Notes under the pieces: model-generated
What the model was told of the DNA's origin: nothing
The model's database searches: none
Seen by the model: only the letters and a program-made list of their open reading frames with translations
Assembly: GCA_965230965.1 (NCBI GenBank)
Contig: OZ246401.1
Coordinates: 496,001-560,000, forward strand
DNA length: 64,000 nt
Origin: OLB23 sp965230965
GTDB lineage: Bacteria > Patescibacteriota > Microgenomatia > UBA1406 > HO2-37-13b
Direction of reading: 5' to 3'
In this document: positions 24,993 through 33,137 of the stretch, piece by piece
Position numbering within the stretch: position 1 is the stretch's first letter
How the letters are laid out: each line of letters opens with the position of its first letter
Position numbers and translations under genes: made by a program

Positions 24993-25430
24993 ATGCCACA
25001 AAATTTTACTGATATTTCTGACGTAATTAAAACCGCGCAAGAACATCAAGCTGCTTACGGGGGTGGTCCGGAGCGAATTCCTCCTATGCGCCCTCCTGAA
25101 GTTTCGAAAGACCATATTGAAGTGCACGAGGTCGCTGAACACCAGCCTGAGCCTGAAGTTAAGCCTTACGTCGAGCCACGCCCAGAAAAAGTGGAGCTTC
25201 CTCAGGAGGTGGTGGATGAGGGGGTAGAATCAACGGGCCATACGCAATTTCCAACCTACAATAGTGTCAAATTGCCAATAAGTGATGATAAGGTGTTGCA
25301 GGGCCTGAAAAACCCCATGACAAGCTCTGTTCGCTGGCTTGCTGAGTTCTGCTTATACATCCTTGACAAAGCGCATATAAAACTAAAAACAGCGCATGGC
25401 AAGGCTGTGCGTATGTTCGATAACAAATAA
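24993..25430 (+). CDS. Unrecognised Pro/Glu-rich protein (145 aa)
   Basis: No family recognised. The N-terminal half is disordered-looking and rich in Pro, Glu and Val (residues 25-80). The C-terminal part (VKLPISDDKVLQGLKNPMTSSVRWLAEF...) is helical and could be a small domain. TATACT (24981-24986) ends six bases before the ATG, predicting a leaderless mRNA. It converges on trxA, with 7 bases between the stops. Confidence 0.65.
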   Translation: MPQNFTDISDVIKTAQEHQAAYGGGPERIPPMRPPEVSKDHIEVHEVAEHQPEPEVKPYVEPRPEKVELPQEVVDEGVESTGHTQFPTYNSVKLPISDDKVLQGLKNPMTSSVRWLAEFCLYILDKAHIKLKTAHGKAVRMFDNK

Positions 25431-25437
25431 GAAGAAG

Positions 25438-25764
25438 TTATACGAATTTATTGAGTTCTGCTTCAAAGTTTCCTCGATCGCGTGCTCCTGCAAACTGGTT
25501 GACCGGTTCACCGTCTTTGAAGGTTATGAATGTTGGGATTGAAAAAACACTGTATTGTGCGGCTACATCTTGATTTGCATCAACGTCAATCTTGACGAAT
25601 TTGACCTTATCTTTATAGGCATCACTTTGTGCGAGATCGTCAATAATAGGCTCAGTCATTTTGCATGGTGCGCACCATTCTGCGTGAAAATCTACAAAAA
25701 CAATGCCTTTGTGTTGGAGTACTTCTTGCTCGAATGTGTCTTGGTTGATGTCAGGAATTGTCAT
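25438..25764 (-). CDS. trxA: Thioredoxin
   Basis: The 108-residue protein is a standard thioredoxin with active site WCAPCK, the cis-proline IPTFITF and the C-terminal helix. It reduces protein disulphides and may supply electrons to NrdJ. Start at 25764 (MTIPDINQDTF) is preferred to an in-frame upstream ATG because it gives normal length and has TATAAT (25775-25780, minus strand) ten bases upstream. Confidence 0.93.
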   Translation of the reverse strand: MTIPDINQDTFEQEVLQHKGIVFVDFHAEWCAPCKMTEPIIDDLAQSDAYKDKVKFVKIDVDANQDVAAQYSVFSIPTFITFKDGEPVNQFAGARDRGNFEAELNKFV

Positions 25765-25824
25765 AGGAAAATTAATTATAGCAGGATTTTTGAGAGGTAA
25801 AGAGGAAAATTTGGGCAAGAAAAT

Positions 25825-25855
25825 GACCCCGCGCCTGCCGAAGCAGACCGGGGTC
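25825..25855 (-). terminator. GC-rich terminator after small gene 25922-26134
   Basis: GACCCCG (25825-25831) pairs with CGGGGTC (25849-25855). On the minus strand the hairpin is followed by ATTTTCTTGCC. It lies about 65 bases past the stop of the small gene and about 45 bases upstream of the trxA promoter. Confidence 0.7.
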
Positions 25856-25921
25856 GTGGACAGTTTAGGCTGTCAGCCTCGTTAGCTCGGCATATCCAAG
25901 CTAGTAAGCCGCTTACGGGAT

Positions 25922-26134
25922 TCACTTGTTGACGACGGTGTAGCCCTCCCGTTCGGCCACGCCTATCGCGAGATCCGGTCTGTCATCGGGGAAGCCCCGA
26001 GCCATGCCGATATCCCACGTCACCTTACTAAGGAGGTCGAGCCAACCTCCACCGGCAACTTCGATGATGAGTTCGGTCACTGAGGTGCCGTCTGCAAACG
26101 GCCTCGTCCTCCTGTTAACGGCTGCGTACTTCAC
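25922..26134 (-). CDS. Small GC-rich cassette protein (70 aa)
   Basis: GTG start at 26132-26134 after GGAGG with six bases between. The product is not recognised. It has a beta-rich first half (SVTELIIEVAGGGWLDLLSK) and ends with a helix plus GYTVV (AIGVAEREGYTVVNK). The same ending pattern, alanine-rich helix then GY and valines, occurs in the proteins at 26740 and 26971. It has its own promoter (TTGAAT-17-TATAAT) and terminator, and GC-rich codons. Confidence 0.65.
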   Translation of the reverse strand: MKYAAVNRRTRPFADGTSVTELIIEVAGGGWLDLLSKVTWDIGMARGFPDDRPDLAIGVAEREGYTVVNK

Positions 26135-26171
26135 GATTGTCCTCCATAGAAACGTGCGGATCAGAATTTAT

Positions 26172-26200
26172 ATTATAGGCTATATCTGCTGATGATTCAA
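26172..26200 (-). promoter_or_regulatory. Promoter of small gene 25922-26134
   Basis: On the minus strand TTGAAT (26195-26200), 17-base spacer ending in GCC, TATAAT (26172-26177). About 37 bases of leader precede the GTG. Confidence 0.75.
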
Positions 26201-26301
26201 ATTATAGTGCTATCGTGTATCGAAGCACGAAAGTAAGACGAAAATTTGAGGCTAAGCACGAGATTGTTATCGTGCATCGATACAAGATATCAAGAAAAAA
26301 T

Positions 26302-26380
26302 ATATGAAAAGCGCCCCGCGCTCGCGAATAGATCGCGAGCCGGGGCGGCGGATGCGTTGGGGTGCATCATTCCACTGTTG
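26302..26380 (-). repeat. Terminator-bearing repeat, copy 1
   Basis: This segment contains GCCCCGCGCTCGCGA and TCGCGAGCCGGGGC arms, forming a strong hairpin (26312-26346), plus GGATGCGTTGGGGTGCATCAT. It overlaps the stop codon of the small gene 26367-26576. A near copy lies at 26655-26735. Confidence 0.8.
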
Positions 26381-26576
26381 ATCGCTCGGTTGTCGGTGTG
26401 GCGTGCGCCGAGACGTATCGTGGGTTTTGCCCACCGCATTCGGTGCACTTCATCCGGTTCAGCCTGTCCCAGTTGCGCTGGGGAATAGCATCGAGCACCA
26501 GCCGTTCACCATTGGACGTCGCCAATGGCTTATTGCACGCGCAGCAATTCGGGTGTAGCCACCGTACCATCACCAT
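26367..26576 (-). CDS. Small GC-rich zinc-ribbon-like cassette protein (69 aa)
   Basis: ATG at 26574-26576 follows AAGGAG (26585-26590) by eight bases. The 69-residue product has two cysteine pairs, PNCCACN and MKCTECGG, spaced about 35 residues apart, as in a zinc ribbon. No family recognised. A longer frame extends upstream, but the promoter and ribosome site fix this start. Promoter TTGAAA-17-TATAAT lies at 26616-26644. The 3' end merges with a repeat that carries a hairpin terminator. Confidence 0.7.
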   Translation of the reverse strand: MVMVRWLHPNCCACNKPLATSNGERLVLDAIPQRNWDRLNRMKCTECGGQNPRYVSAHATPTTERSTVE

Positions 26577-26615
26577 CTGCCTGACTCCTTGAGCGAGAAT
26601 CGAATCGGAAGTAAT

Positions 26616-26644
26616 ATTATAGGCTATTATTGGGATAATTTCAA
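26616..26644 (-). promoter_or_regulatory. Promoter of small gene 26367-26576
   Basis: On the minus strand TTGAAA (26639-26644), 17-base spacer ending in GCC, TATAAT (26616-26621). Same architecture as the promoter at 26172. Confidence 0.75.
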
Positions 26645-26654
26645 ATACGAAGGA

Positions 26655-26735
26655 ATATGAAAAGAGCCCCGCGCCCGCGACCGAAGTCGCGAGCCGGGGC
26701 GGTGGATGCGTTGAGGGTGCATCATTCCTTGTTCG
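26655..26735 (-). repeat. Terminator-bearing repeat, copy 2
   Basis: GCCCCGCGCCCGCGA and TCGCGAGCCGGGGC form a strong hairpin, followed by GGATGCGTTGAGGGTGCATCAT in the plus-strand reading. It is almost the same as 26302-26380 and again sits at the 3' end of a small gene (26740-26958). Confidence 0.8.
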
Positions 26736-26739
26736 GTGC

Positions 26740-26958
26740 TTAAACCACCAGCTCGTAACCGGCAGTCCTTGCGACATTTTCGGCGATCATGCGATTCCGA
26801 AAATGCCCCGCATTGTACCTATGCGGCTTGAGCGAAGACCGGTTTGAGGCTAGGTAGCCACCAGCCTTTCCAGGTTGATGGTCACTTGCCTTTACTCGGA
26901 GAACGTGGACGATGTACTTGCCCGTGGTATAGAACTCAACCCTTGCTTGTTGAGCCAA
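26740..26958 (-). CDS. Small GC-rich cassette protein (72 aa)
   Basis: TTG start at 26956-26958, five bases after GGAGG (26964-26968 on the plus strand as CCTCC). Not a known family. The protein starts AQQARVEFYTTGKYIVHVLRV, has a basic middle (SNRSSLKPHRYNAGHFRNR) and ends AENVARTAGYELVV, like its neighbours. Twelve bases separate it from the upstream small gene at 26971, with which it appears to share one mRNA; the stop of that gene is near this gene's ribosome site. Confidence 0.65.
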   Translation of the reverse strand: MAQQARVEFYTTGKYIVHVLRVKASDHQPGKAGGYLASNRSSLKPHRYNAGHFRNRMIAENVARTAGYELVV

Positions 26959-26970
26959 TTTGACCTCCGT

Positions 26971-27150
26971 CTAGTCGACATCGATAACGTAGCCGCGGCG
27001 CTTCGCGGCTCGTTCTGCTTCCTCGCGGGAGTAAAAATGCTCCGCATCGAGGAGTCCCACAGAATCGCCGTCAGGCCCGAGGTAACCCCCAATGTCAAGA
27101 CGTACCACAAAAGCTGTAACGCTAGCGCTTACACTGTTCCAGTCGTCCAA
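26971..27150 (-). CDS. Small GC-rich cassette protein (59 aa)
   Basis: TTG start at 27148-27150, five bases after AGGAGG. The 59-residue product begins DDWNSVSASVTAFVVRLDIG and ends SREEAERAAKRRGYVIDVD. The SREEAE(x)AA(x)RRGY helix-strand ending is a pattern also seen in small phage-type proteins, but no family is assigned. It is the first gene of a two-gene unit driven by the promoter at 27183-27211. Confidence 0.65.
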   Translation of the reverse strand: MDDWNSVSASVTAFVVRLDIGGYLGPDGDSVGLLDAEHFYSREEAERAAKRRGYVIDVD

Positions 27151-27182
27151 GCTCTCCTCCTGGTGGTTCTTACGTAAAGGAT

Positions 27183-27211
27183 ATTATACCAAAATACTAT
27201 AAGACATACAA
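27183..27211 (-). promoter_or_regulatory. Promoter of the small two-gene unit 26740-27150
   Basis: On the minus strand TTGTAT (27206-27211), 17-base spacer, TATAAT (27183-27188), with a 32-base leader to the TTG. Confidence 0.7.
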
Positions 27212-27232
27212 TCTAAGAATTGGTAGAGCAGG

Positions 27233-29344
27233 TTAATTTATCGTAGTCTTTTGAACAACAACGCGGTTATTTTTGAAATCAACAGTTAGTTTATCTTTCT
27301 CTCTTACTTTGCCCTCTACGATTTGCAACGCAATTTCGTCAAGAATAAGCTCATTTATCATGCGCTTGAGGGGACGGGCACCATACATATCGTCAAAACC
27401 CACCTCGAGAAGATGTTTTTTGAGCGATTCGGTAAATTCTACTACTAGATTATTTTTTTCGAGGCGAGTGGCAGTCTCCTTAAGTTGCAGGTCTATGATA
27501 TTTGTCATTATTGACTCGTCTAGAGCATTGAAAACAACAATGCCATCGAGACGATTAATGAATTCAGGCTTGAAGAACTTTCGTACCTCTTCCATTATAT
27601 CTTTCGATTGTGTACCGAGATTTGAGGTCAAAATAAGCACCGTATTTTTGAAATTAACCGTTCTTCCTTTTCCATCCGTCAACCTTCCGTCATCTAGAAT
27701 CTGGAGGAAGGTATTGAACACCTGAGGATGTGCTTTTTCAACTTCATCAAACAGGATAACGGAATATGGTTTTCGGCGGACTGCTTCGGTAAGTTGGCCA
27801 CCTTCATCATAGCCAACATATCCTGGAGGAGCGCCAATGAGGCGTGCAATAGTATGGGGTTCTTGATATTCAGACATATCAATGCGGATAAGGGCTTTTT
27901 CATCATTAAATAGGGCTTCAGCAAGGGCTTTTGCTGTTTCAGTTTTGCCGACGCCTGTTGGTCCGAGGAAGAGAAAGGAACCGATAGGACGATTTTCATC
28001 GCTTAGACCAACTCGTGATCGACGAATCGCTTGGGCAAGGCGAGTGAGAGCATGATCTTGTCCAACAACACGATTTTTGAGTTCATCTTCAAGTTTGGAA
28101 AGCTTCTCAGATTCACTAGAAAGAAGACGCTGTGCGGGAATTCCTGTCCAGCGTGCAACAATGCGGGCGATATCTTCTTCTGTGACACGTTCTTTGAGGA
28201 GGCGATTTTCTTCTGGTTTTTTATGCCAATCTTTTTCAAGAGCGGCAACTTTTTTCTCAAGTTCAGGAATTTTGCTATATTTGAGTTCAGCTGCTTTTTC
28301 AAGTTCTGCATCACGCTCAGCTAATTCAAACTCAGATTTGAGCTGGTCAAGCTGCAAGCGATAATCCTGAAGCTCGCTGATAATACGTTTTTCCTCTTCC
28401 CATTGTGTTTCGAGCGCCTTAAATGTGGTATCAAGCTCTGCGCGCTCGGCCTCAAGTTTTGCGCGGCGCTCCTCAACATTCTGTTCCTTTTTGAGCGCCG
28501 CAAGTTCAATATCGAGTTGAACTTTTTTGCGCTTTATTTCATCGAGTGAGGTCGGCATCGAGTCGATTTCAATTTTGGATGCCGCCGCCGCCTCATCAAT
28601 AAGGTCAATTGCTTTATCGGGGAGGAAGCGGTCGGTGATATAGCGCGTTGAGAGGTCGACCGCAGCAATAAGCGCATCATCAGAAATTTTGATGCCGTGA
28701 TGCGTTTCATATTTTTCTTTAATACCACGCAGAATAGTGAGCGTGTCTTCAGGCGATGGTTCATCAACCATAACTGGCTGGAATCGGCGTTCGAGCGCGG
28801 GGTCTTTTTCAATGTATTGGCGGTATTCGCGGATTGTTGTTGCTCCAATAGCATGAAGAGTGCCGCGCGCGAGCGCGGGTTTTAGAATGTTGCCGGCATC
28901 AGCGGAGCCTTGGACAGAGCCGGCACCAACTATTGTATGGAGCTCGTCAATAAAAATAATGTATTTGCCTTCAGCTTTTTCGAGCTCCGTCAAAAGTCCT
29001 TTTAATCTTTGTTCAAATTCGCCGCGAAACGCGGCGCCAGCCACAAGGCCGGTGACATCAATAGAGAGTAGCTCCTTGTGTTTGAGCGTGTTAGGGACGT
29101 CGCCAGCGACGATACGCTGCGCGAGACCTTCAATGATGGCGGTTTTACCAACTCCAGGATCGCCAAGCAGTACAGGGTTATTCTTTGTGCGACGCGATAA
29201 TATTTGTATCAGCCGTCGCACTTCATCATCACGACCCACAACAGGATCGAGCTTATTTTTCTTTGCTAAGGCAGTCAAATTAACAGTGTATTGTTCGATT
29301 GGATTGCCTTGTTCCTCTTCCGGTGGAATATAGGTGCCTTTCAT
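27233..29344 (-). CDS. clpB: ClpB-type AAA+ chaperone without N-domain
   Basis: The 703-residue Hsp100 protein has two AAA+ domains: GDPGVGKTAIIEGLA with FIDELHTIVGAG, and GPTGVGKTETAKALAEALF with ILFDEVEKAHP. Between them lies a long coiled-coil M-domain (about 270-390), which marks ClpB-type disaggregases rather than ClpA. The usual N-terminal double-repeat domain (about 150 residues) is missing; the protein begins MKGTYIPPEEEQGNPIEQY and enters AAA-1 at once. The start at 29344 fits TTGCTA-17-TACAAT (29352-29380), the -10 ending seven bases before the ATG. Confidence 0.9.
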   Translation of the reverse strand: MKGTYIPPEEEQGNPIEQYTVNLTALAKKNKLDPVVGRDDEVRRLIQILSRRTKNNPVLLGDPGVGKTAIIEGLAQRIVAGDVPNTLKHKELLSIDVTGLVAGAAFRGEFEQRLKGLLTELEKAEGKYIIFIDELHTIVGAGSVQGSADAGNILKPALARGTLHAIGATTIREYRQYIEKDPALERRFQPVMVDEPSPEDTLTILRGIKEKYETHHGIKISDDALIAAVDLSTRYITDRFLPDKAIDLIDEAAAASKIEIDSMPTSLDEIKRKKVQLDIELAALKKEQNVEERRAKLEAERAELDTTFKALETQWEEEKRIISELQDYRLQLDQLKSEFELAERDAELEKAAELKYSKIPELEKKVAALEKDWHKKPEENRLLKERVTEEDIARIVARWTGIPAQRLLSSESEKLSKLEDELKNRVVGQDHALTRLAQAIRRSRVGLSDENRPIGSFLFLGPTGVGKTETAKALAEALFNDEKALIRIDMSEYQEPHTIARLIGAPPGYVGYDEGGQLTEAVRRKPYSVILFDEVEKAHPQVFNTFLQILDDGRLTDGKGRTVNFKNTVLILTSNLGTQSKDIMEEVRKFFKPEFINRLDGIVVFNALDESIMTNIIDLQLKETATRLEKNNLVVEFTESLKKHLLEVGFDDMYGARPLKRMINELILDEIALQIVEGKVREKDKLTVDFKNNRVVVQKTTIN

Positions 29345-29430
29345 ATGAAATATTGTATACCACGTCAAAATAATTAGCAAGAGGAATGTTAGTCTGCTAA
29401 AATGAGGCTAATAATGGAGATTTTGTAAGA

Positions 29431-29462
29431 ATCAGCTGGCCCGGATGACCGGGCCAGCTGAT
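29431..29462 (-). terminator. Perfect hairpin terminator after small gene 29486-29668
   Basis: Arms ATCAGCTGGCCCGG and CCGGGCCAGCTGAT pair over 14 bases around ATGA; the minus strand continues with TCTTACAAAATC. It follows the small gene's stop by about 24 bases. Confidence 0.8.
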
Positions 29463-29485
29463 TTGTCGCAGCCGTCTGGAGGCTG

Positions 29486-29668
29486 CTACTCGGGCTCGCT
29501 CTGCGATTCCTGTGCTTCCGCACGAGTCTGTGCGTCGCACTTTCCCAGCCCCTGTTCCTCGCAGGAGGAAGGGCTGCTGGGAAGAGTCCGTGAGTCGGGG
29601 ATGCCACTTACAAGGTAGACAACCCGACCACAGTATTTACAGACGAGGTCCACTTCTCGGAATGCCAT
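29486..29668 (-). CDS. Small GC-rich cysteine-pair cassette protein (60 aa)
   Basis: ATG at 29666-29668, about a dozen bases after CTGGAGA. The 60-residue protein begins MAFREVDLVCKYCGRVVYLV with a zinc-ribbon-like CxxC, then a serine/proline stretch and two further cysteines (SCEEQ, GKCDA). The end is acidic and glutamine-rich. Not a known family. Promoter TTGCAA-16-TATAAT (29705-29732) and a perfect 14-pair terminator make it a single-gene unit with GC-rich codons. Confidence 0.65.
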   Translation of the reverse strand: MAFREVDLVCKYCGRVVYLVSGIPDSRTLPSSPSSCEEQGLGKCDAQTRAEAQESQSEPE

Positions 29669-29704
29669 GGCTTAGTCTCCAGGGTCAAGCGAGTAATAGG
29701 TAAT

Positions 29705-29732
29705 ATTATAGGCCTAATATTTCAGATTGCAA
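29705..29732 (-). promoter_or_regulatory. Promoter of small gene 29486-29668
   Basis: On the minus strand TTGCAA (29727-29732), 16-base spacer ending in GGCC, TATAAT (29705-29710). It diverges from the ABC ATPase promoter at 29765. Confidence 0.65.
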
Positions 29733-29776
29733 ATATGGGTAAGTAAAGCCAGTCGAAGTCTTGATATAATCTCCAT

Positions 29777-30757
29777 ATGATTTCTGTTTCACATCTCAAA
29801 AAATCCTACCGAACGCCTACAAAAGAAGAAGGAGCTGCGGGGCTTCTGCGCAATATATTCGCACGCACATACAAAAACATCGAAGCCGTCAAAGACATTA
29901 GTTTTGAAATCCCACAGGGTGAATTAGTAGGCTTTGTCGGTCCAAACGGCGCCGGCAAAACCACAACCATGAAAATGCTTGCCGGCATCTTATTCCCCAC
30001 AAGCGGCACAATAAACGTCCTAGGCTTCACCCCGTTTGAAAAGCAACATGAATATCTTCGCCAGATTTCTTTTATCATGGGACAGAAGAATCAAATGCTT
30101 TGGGAACTTCCTGCAAGCGATACCTTCCGCCTCAATCAGACAATTTATGAAGTTCCTGAAGCCGAATATAAAAAAACACTTGGTGAGTTAACTGAAATGC
30201 TTGATGCACAAGAAATAATTGATCAACCCGTAAAAACCCTTTCACTAGGACAGCGCATGAAAGTTGAGCTCATTTCTACTCTCATTCACAAACCCAAAGT
30301 CCTTTTCCTTGACGAGCCAACAATCGGCCTTGATGTTGTTGCGCAAAAAAACATTCGTGATTTTATTCAGCAATATCAAAGCTTTTACAAAGCCACAATC
30401 CTTCTTACAAGCCACTATATGGAAGACGTACGCCGACTTGCGAGCCGTGTCATTATCATCGACCATGGCGCACTTTTATATGATGGCGATATTGAGAAAC
30501 TGATTAAAAAATATGCCCGCACAAAAACTGTTGAAATCGTTGTTGATGATATGCCCAGCACCGCGCTTCTTGAAAAAATTGGTTCTGTTGAATCGATTGA
30601 ATACCCAAAAATTAGCTTCCGCGTTGCCCGCAAAAACGTCAACGAGCTTATTGCAAAGATCTCAAAAGAAATTCCTTTTATCGATATAACCATCGAAGAA
30701 GAGAAGATTGAAGACATCATTCGCACGATTTTCGAAAAGAGCAGCGTCAAGGTATAA
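29777..30757 (+). CDS. ABC exporter ATP-binding protein (COG4586-like)
   Basis: The 326-residue ATPase has Walker A GPNGAGKTTTMKML, signature LSLGQRMKVEL, Walker B VLFLDEPTIGLD and the H-loop TSHYMEDV. The N-terminal KKSYRTPTKEEGAAGLLRNIFARTY insertion and the C-terminal beta domain (KTVEIVVDDMP...) fit ATPases that work with two ABC-2 permeases. The pair at 14777-16343 is the likely partner although it is 13 kb away. TATAAT (29765-29770) ends six bases before the ATG, so the mRNA is predicted leaderless. Confidence 0.9.
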   Translation: MISVSHLKKSYRTPTKEEGAAGLLRNIFARTYKNIEAVKDISFEIPQGELVGFVGPNGAGKTTTMKMLAGILFPTSGTINVLGFTPFEKQHEYLRQISFIMGQKNQMLWELPASDTFRLNQTIYEVPEAEYKKTLGELTEMLDAQEIIDQPVKTLSLGQRMKVELISTLIHKPKVLFLDEPTIGLDVVAQKNIRDFIQQYQSFYKATILLTSHYMEDVRRLASRVIIIDHGALLYDGDIEKLIKKYARTKTVEIVVDDMPSTALLEKIGSVESIEYPKISFRVARKNVNELIAKISKEIPFIDITIEEEKIEDIIRTIFEKSSVKV

Positions 30758-30766
30758 TGAAACTAC

Positions 30767-32479
30767 ATGAAAAAAATTCTCGTTTTATTATCACTGATTT
30801 TTGTATGCGCTTTTTTTATTCTTCCTGTACGTGCTGACGAGCTTGACGATGTAAACGGTGAGCTTGCAAAGCTCCAAAAGGACCTTAATGCATCGCTGAA
30901 TGCAACAAAACCTCTTGAATCAGATCTCAATCGCATTCGCGCACAACTCGCATCTATTAAAGGAAGATTAACAACTATTGAAAAGGATATTGTGCAAAAA
31001 GAAGCGCAGATTGTGAAAGCGGAAAAAGTTCTCGTGAAACAGAAGGAAATCATTGATCAACGCATAAACGCACATTATAGAAACATTAAAAAAGCAGAGG
31101 GTTCGGTGTTGGATTTGATCGTTGCAGACAATCTTTCAAATTCGCTACAGTTGTTCTTTTATCAAAAGAAGGCCGCCGATAATGACAAAGAAGCAATTTT
31201 ACGTACGGTTTTGTATATCAAAAATATTGATGATCTTAAGGAAAAATTAACAAGTGAGCGAGCAAAGCTTAGTGAAGCAAAGAAGGAGGTAGATAAGCAG
31301 TCGGCATTTTTGACGGAGGAAGTTGGGAAGGCAAAGAAGTATCAGTCCGAACTGACAAGCAAAATTGCGCAACTGAGCGCGCGCCAGCAACAGATTCTCG
31401 CGCAAAAACTAGGAAGCTTGAATCTTCCGACAACATTAGGGTTTGGGGCTTTGCATTGCACCGATGATCGTAATTTAAATCCCGGTTTTGGCAACGCATT
31501 TGCGTTTTTTACCTATGGTATTCCTCATAGAATAGGAATGAATCAATATGGAGCGCTCGGAAGGGCAAAAGCAGGACAAAATGTCGATCAAATTCTTGAC
31601 GCATATTTTGATAATGTTGAGCTAAAAAAGGACTACAGTACGGATATAACAATAAATGTTCAAGGGTATGGAGCTTTTAATATTGAGGAATACACAAAGC
31701 GCATTTATGAAATGCCGGCGAGTTGGCCGAGCGAAGCGCTTAAAGCGCAGGCTGTTTTAGCTCGTACATATGCGCTAAATTATACTAATAACGGACAAAA
31801 AGAGATTTGTACGACACAAAGTTGTCAGGTGTTTAAACCTGAACCAAAAGGCGGTGCATGGGATCAGGCAGTGAATGATACAAAGGGATGGGTGCTGGTT
31901 CAGGGCGGTACGCCGATCACCGCATGGTTTTCATCGACAGACGGTGGTTATACATATATGTCGAGTGATGTAGGGTGGTCATCAAGATCGTGGACAAAGC
32001 GGCTTCAAGATGGTTCAGGGCCTTACAACAGCTTTTCTGACTTGAATAATAATGCGTACGATAAAGAATCTCCATGTTTTTATGCGGCGCAGGGCTATAG
32101 AAAGGAGTATGGAAATTCAGCGTGGTTGAAATCAGAAGAAGTTGCGGATATAACGAATGTGCTGATGCTTGCGAAGGCGGATAGTAGTACGCAACAACAT
32201 CTATCTCAGATAGACAAATCAAATCCCGACGGCACCGACACATGGGATGCCGGTCGGGTTCGCGAAGAGCTTAAAAAGCGCGGCATGAACCCATTTTCAA
32301 GTGTGTCGGGGGTTTCTATCGGCGCTGATTTTGGCATAGGGAAAGTGAATAGCGTAAGTATTTCGGGCGATGGTGGCAGCCAAACATTCAGCGGCCAAGA
32401 ATGGAAAGATTTCTTTAATTTGCGCGCGCCAGCTAATATCCAAATCGTTGGTGCGCTCTTCAATGTCGAAAGAAAATAA
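30767..32479 (+). CDS. Secreted SpoIID/LytB-domain protein with coiled coil
   Basis: The 570-residue protein has a signal peptide (ILVLLSLIFVCAFFILPVRA), a coiled coil (about 25-215) and a SpoIID domain with HRIGMNQYGALGRAKAGQ, YTKRIYEMPASWPSEALKAQ and AVLARTYALNY. SpoIID-type proteins cut or stimulate cutting of glycan strands in peptidoglycan. The coiled coil resembles those of EnvC/M23-type regulators (compare 8869-9981). TATAAT (30753-30758) lies eight bases before the ATG and partly inside the end of the ABC ATPase gene, so it may be transcribed separately. Confidence 0.87.
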   Translation: MKKILVLLSLIFVCAFFILPVRADELDDVNGELAKLQKDLNASLNATKPLESDLNRIRAQLASIKGRLTTIEKDIVQKEAQIVKAEKVLVKQKEIIDQRINAHYRNIKKAEGSVLDLIVADNLSNSLQLFFYQKKAADNDKEAILRTVLYIKNIDDLKEKLTSERAKLSEAKKEVDKQSAFLTEEVGKAKKYQSELTSKIAQLSARQQQILAQKLGSLNLPTTLGFGALHCTDDRNLNPGFGNAFAFFTYGIPHRIGMNQYGALGRAKAGQNVDQILDAYFDNVELKKDYSTDITINVQGYGAFNIEEYTKRIYEMPASWPSEALKAQAVLARTYALNYTNNGQKEICTTQSCQVFKPEPKGGAWDQAVNDTKGWVLVQGGTPITAWFSSTDGGYTYMSSDVGWSSRSWTKRLQDGSGPYNSFSDLNNNAYDKESPCFYAAQGYRKEYGNSAWLKSEEVADITNVLMLAKADSSTQQHLSQIDKSNPDGTDTWDAGRVREELKKRGMNPFSSVSGVSIGADFGIGKVNSVSISGDGGSQTFSGQEWKDFFNLRAPANIQIVGALFNVERK

Positions 32480-32495
32480 GCTATACTGCTTATAT

Positions 32496-33137
32496 ATGAG
32501 TCTGCGCAAAGTTATTGTAGCCGCCTATTTTTTGGTTATTTCGCTGGTGAATATAGGCGCCTTTTCTCCTGTGTTTGCGCAGGGACTCCCAGGAACACCA
32601 TCAGCAACACCGTCACCATTTCTCAAGGCAGCAACGCCTACACCAGGTGTTGGCGTTGCCTTTCCAACAGATGAACCACACAAAAGTATTGCTAACTGCG
32701 ATCTGTGTGGTTTTTGCCAAGGGGTAACAAAGGTTCCTGGTGCTTGGCAAGCATGTGCTCGTTGTTTATATCCGGGTGTTGCAAAAGCCGGTGTTGAAGC
32801 AGATCCAACCACATTAGGCACACTGACTACTGCAGATGGAGCTATACCAACACCTGATCCAAACCATTTCTATACTGGTTTTGGCTGTCTTTCCACACAG
32901 CCTGGAGAATTTACCACACAAATGTCCAGCTTATTCTTCTCTGTGATTGGAGGGATTGCATTCCTAAGCTTTATCTACGGCACAGCAGTTATTGCAACAT
33001 CGCGCTCAGATCCAGGCAGAATTAATCAAGGGAGAAGAATATTAATCGGTTCGATAGTAGGTTTGCTGTTTGCGCTATTCTCAGTATTTATCATTCAGTT
33101 CATCTCTCGTAGCCTCGGCCTCCCCGGCATACAATAG
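32496..33137 (+). CDS. T4SS pilin-like membrane protein with Cys-rich region
   Basis: The start at 32496 (MSLRKVIVAAYF...) gives a signal peptide and is supported by TATACT (32482-32487) eight bases upstream. After a threonine/proline spacer (TPSATPSPF) comes CDLCGFCQGV...CARCLYPG, four cysteines in CxxC pairs, and then two membrane helices (FFSVIGGIAFLSFIYGTAVI, ILIGSIVGLLFALFSVFII) in the VirB2/TrbC-like pilin arrangement. It is the first of three pilin-like genes in this region. Assignment to a T4SS-like pilus is by layout and neighbourhood. Confidence 0.7.
   Translation: MSLRKVIVAAYFLVISLVNIGAFSPVFAQGLPGTPSATPSPFLKAATPTPGVGVAFPTDEPHKSIANCDLCGFCQGVTKVPGAWQACARCLYPGVAKAGVEADPTTLGTLTTADGAIPTPDPNHFYTGFGCLSTQPGEFTTQMSSLFFSVIGGIAFLSFIYGTAVIATSRSDPGRINQGRRILIGSIVGLLFALFSVFIIQFISRSLGLPGIQ

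Noticed and set aside
26577..26777. Longer version of the zinc-ribbon small gene (136 codons)
   Set aside because: The extra part runs through the promoter, the terminator repeat and the next small gene.
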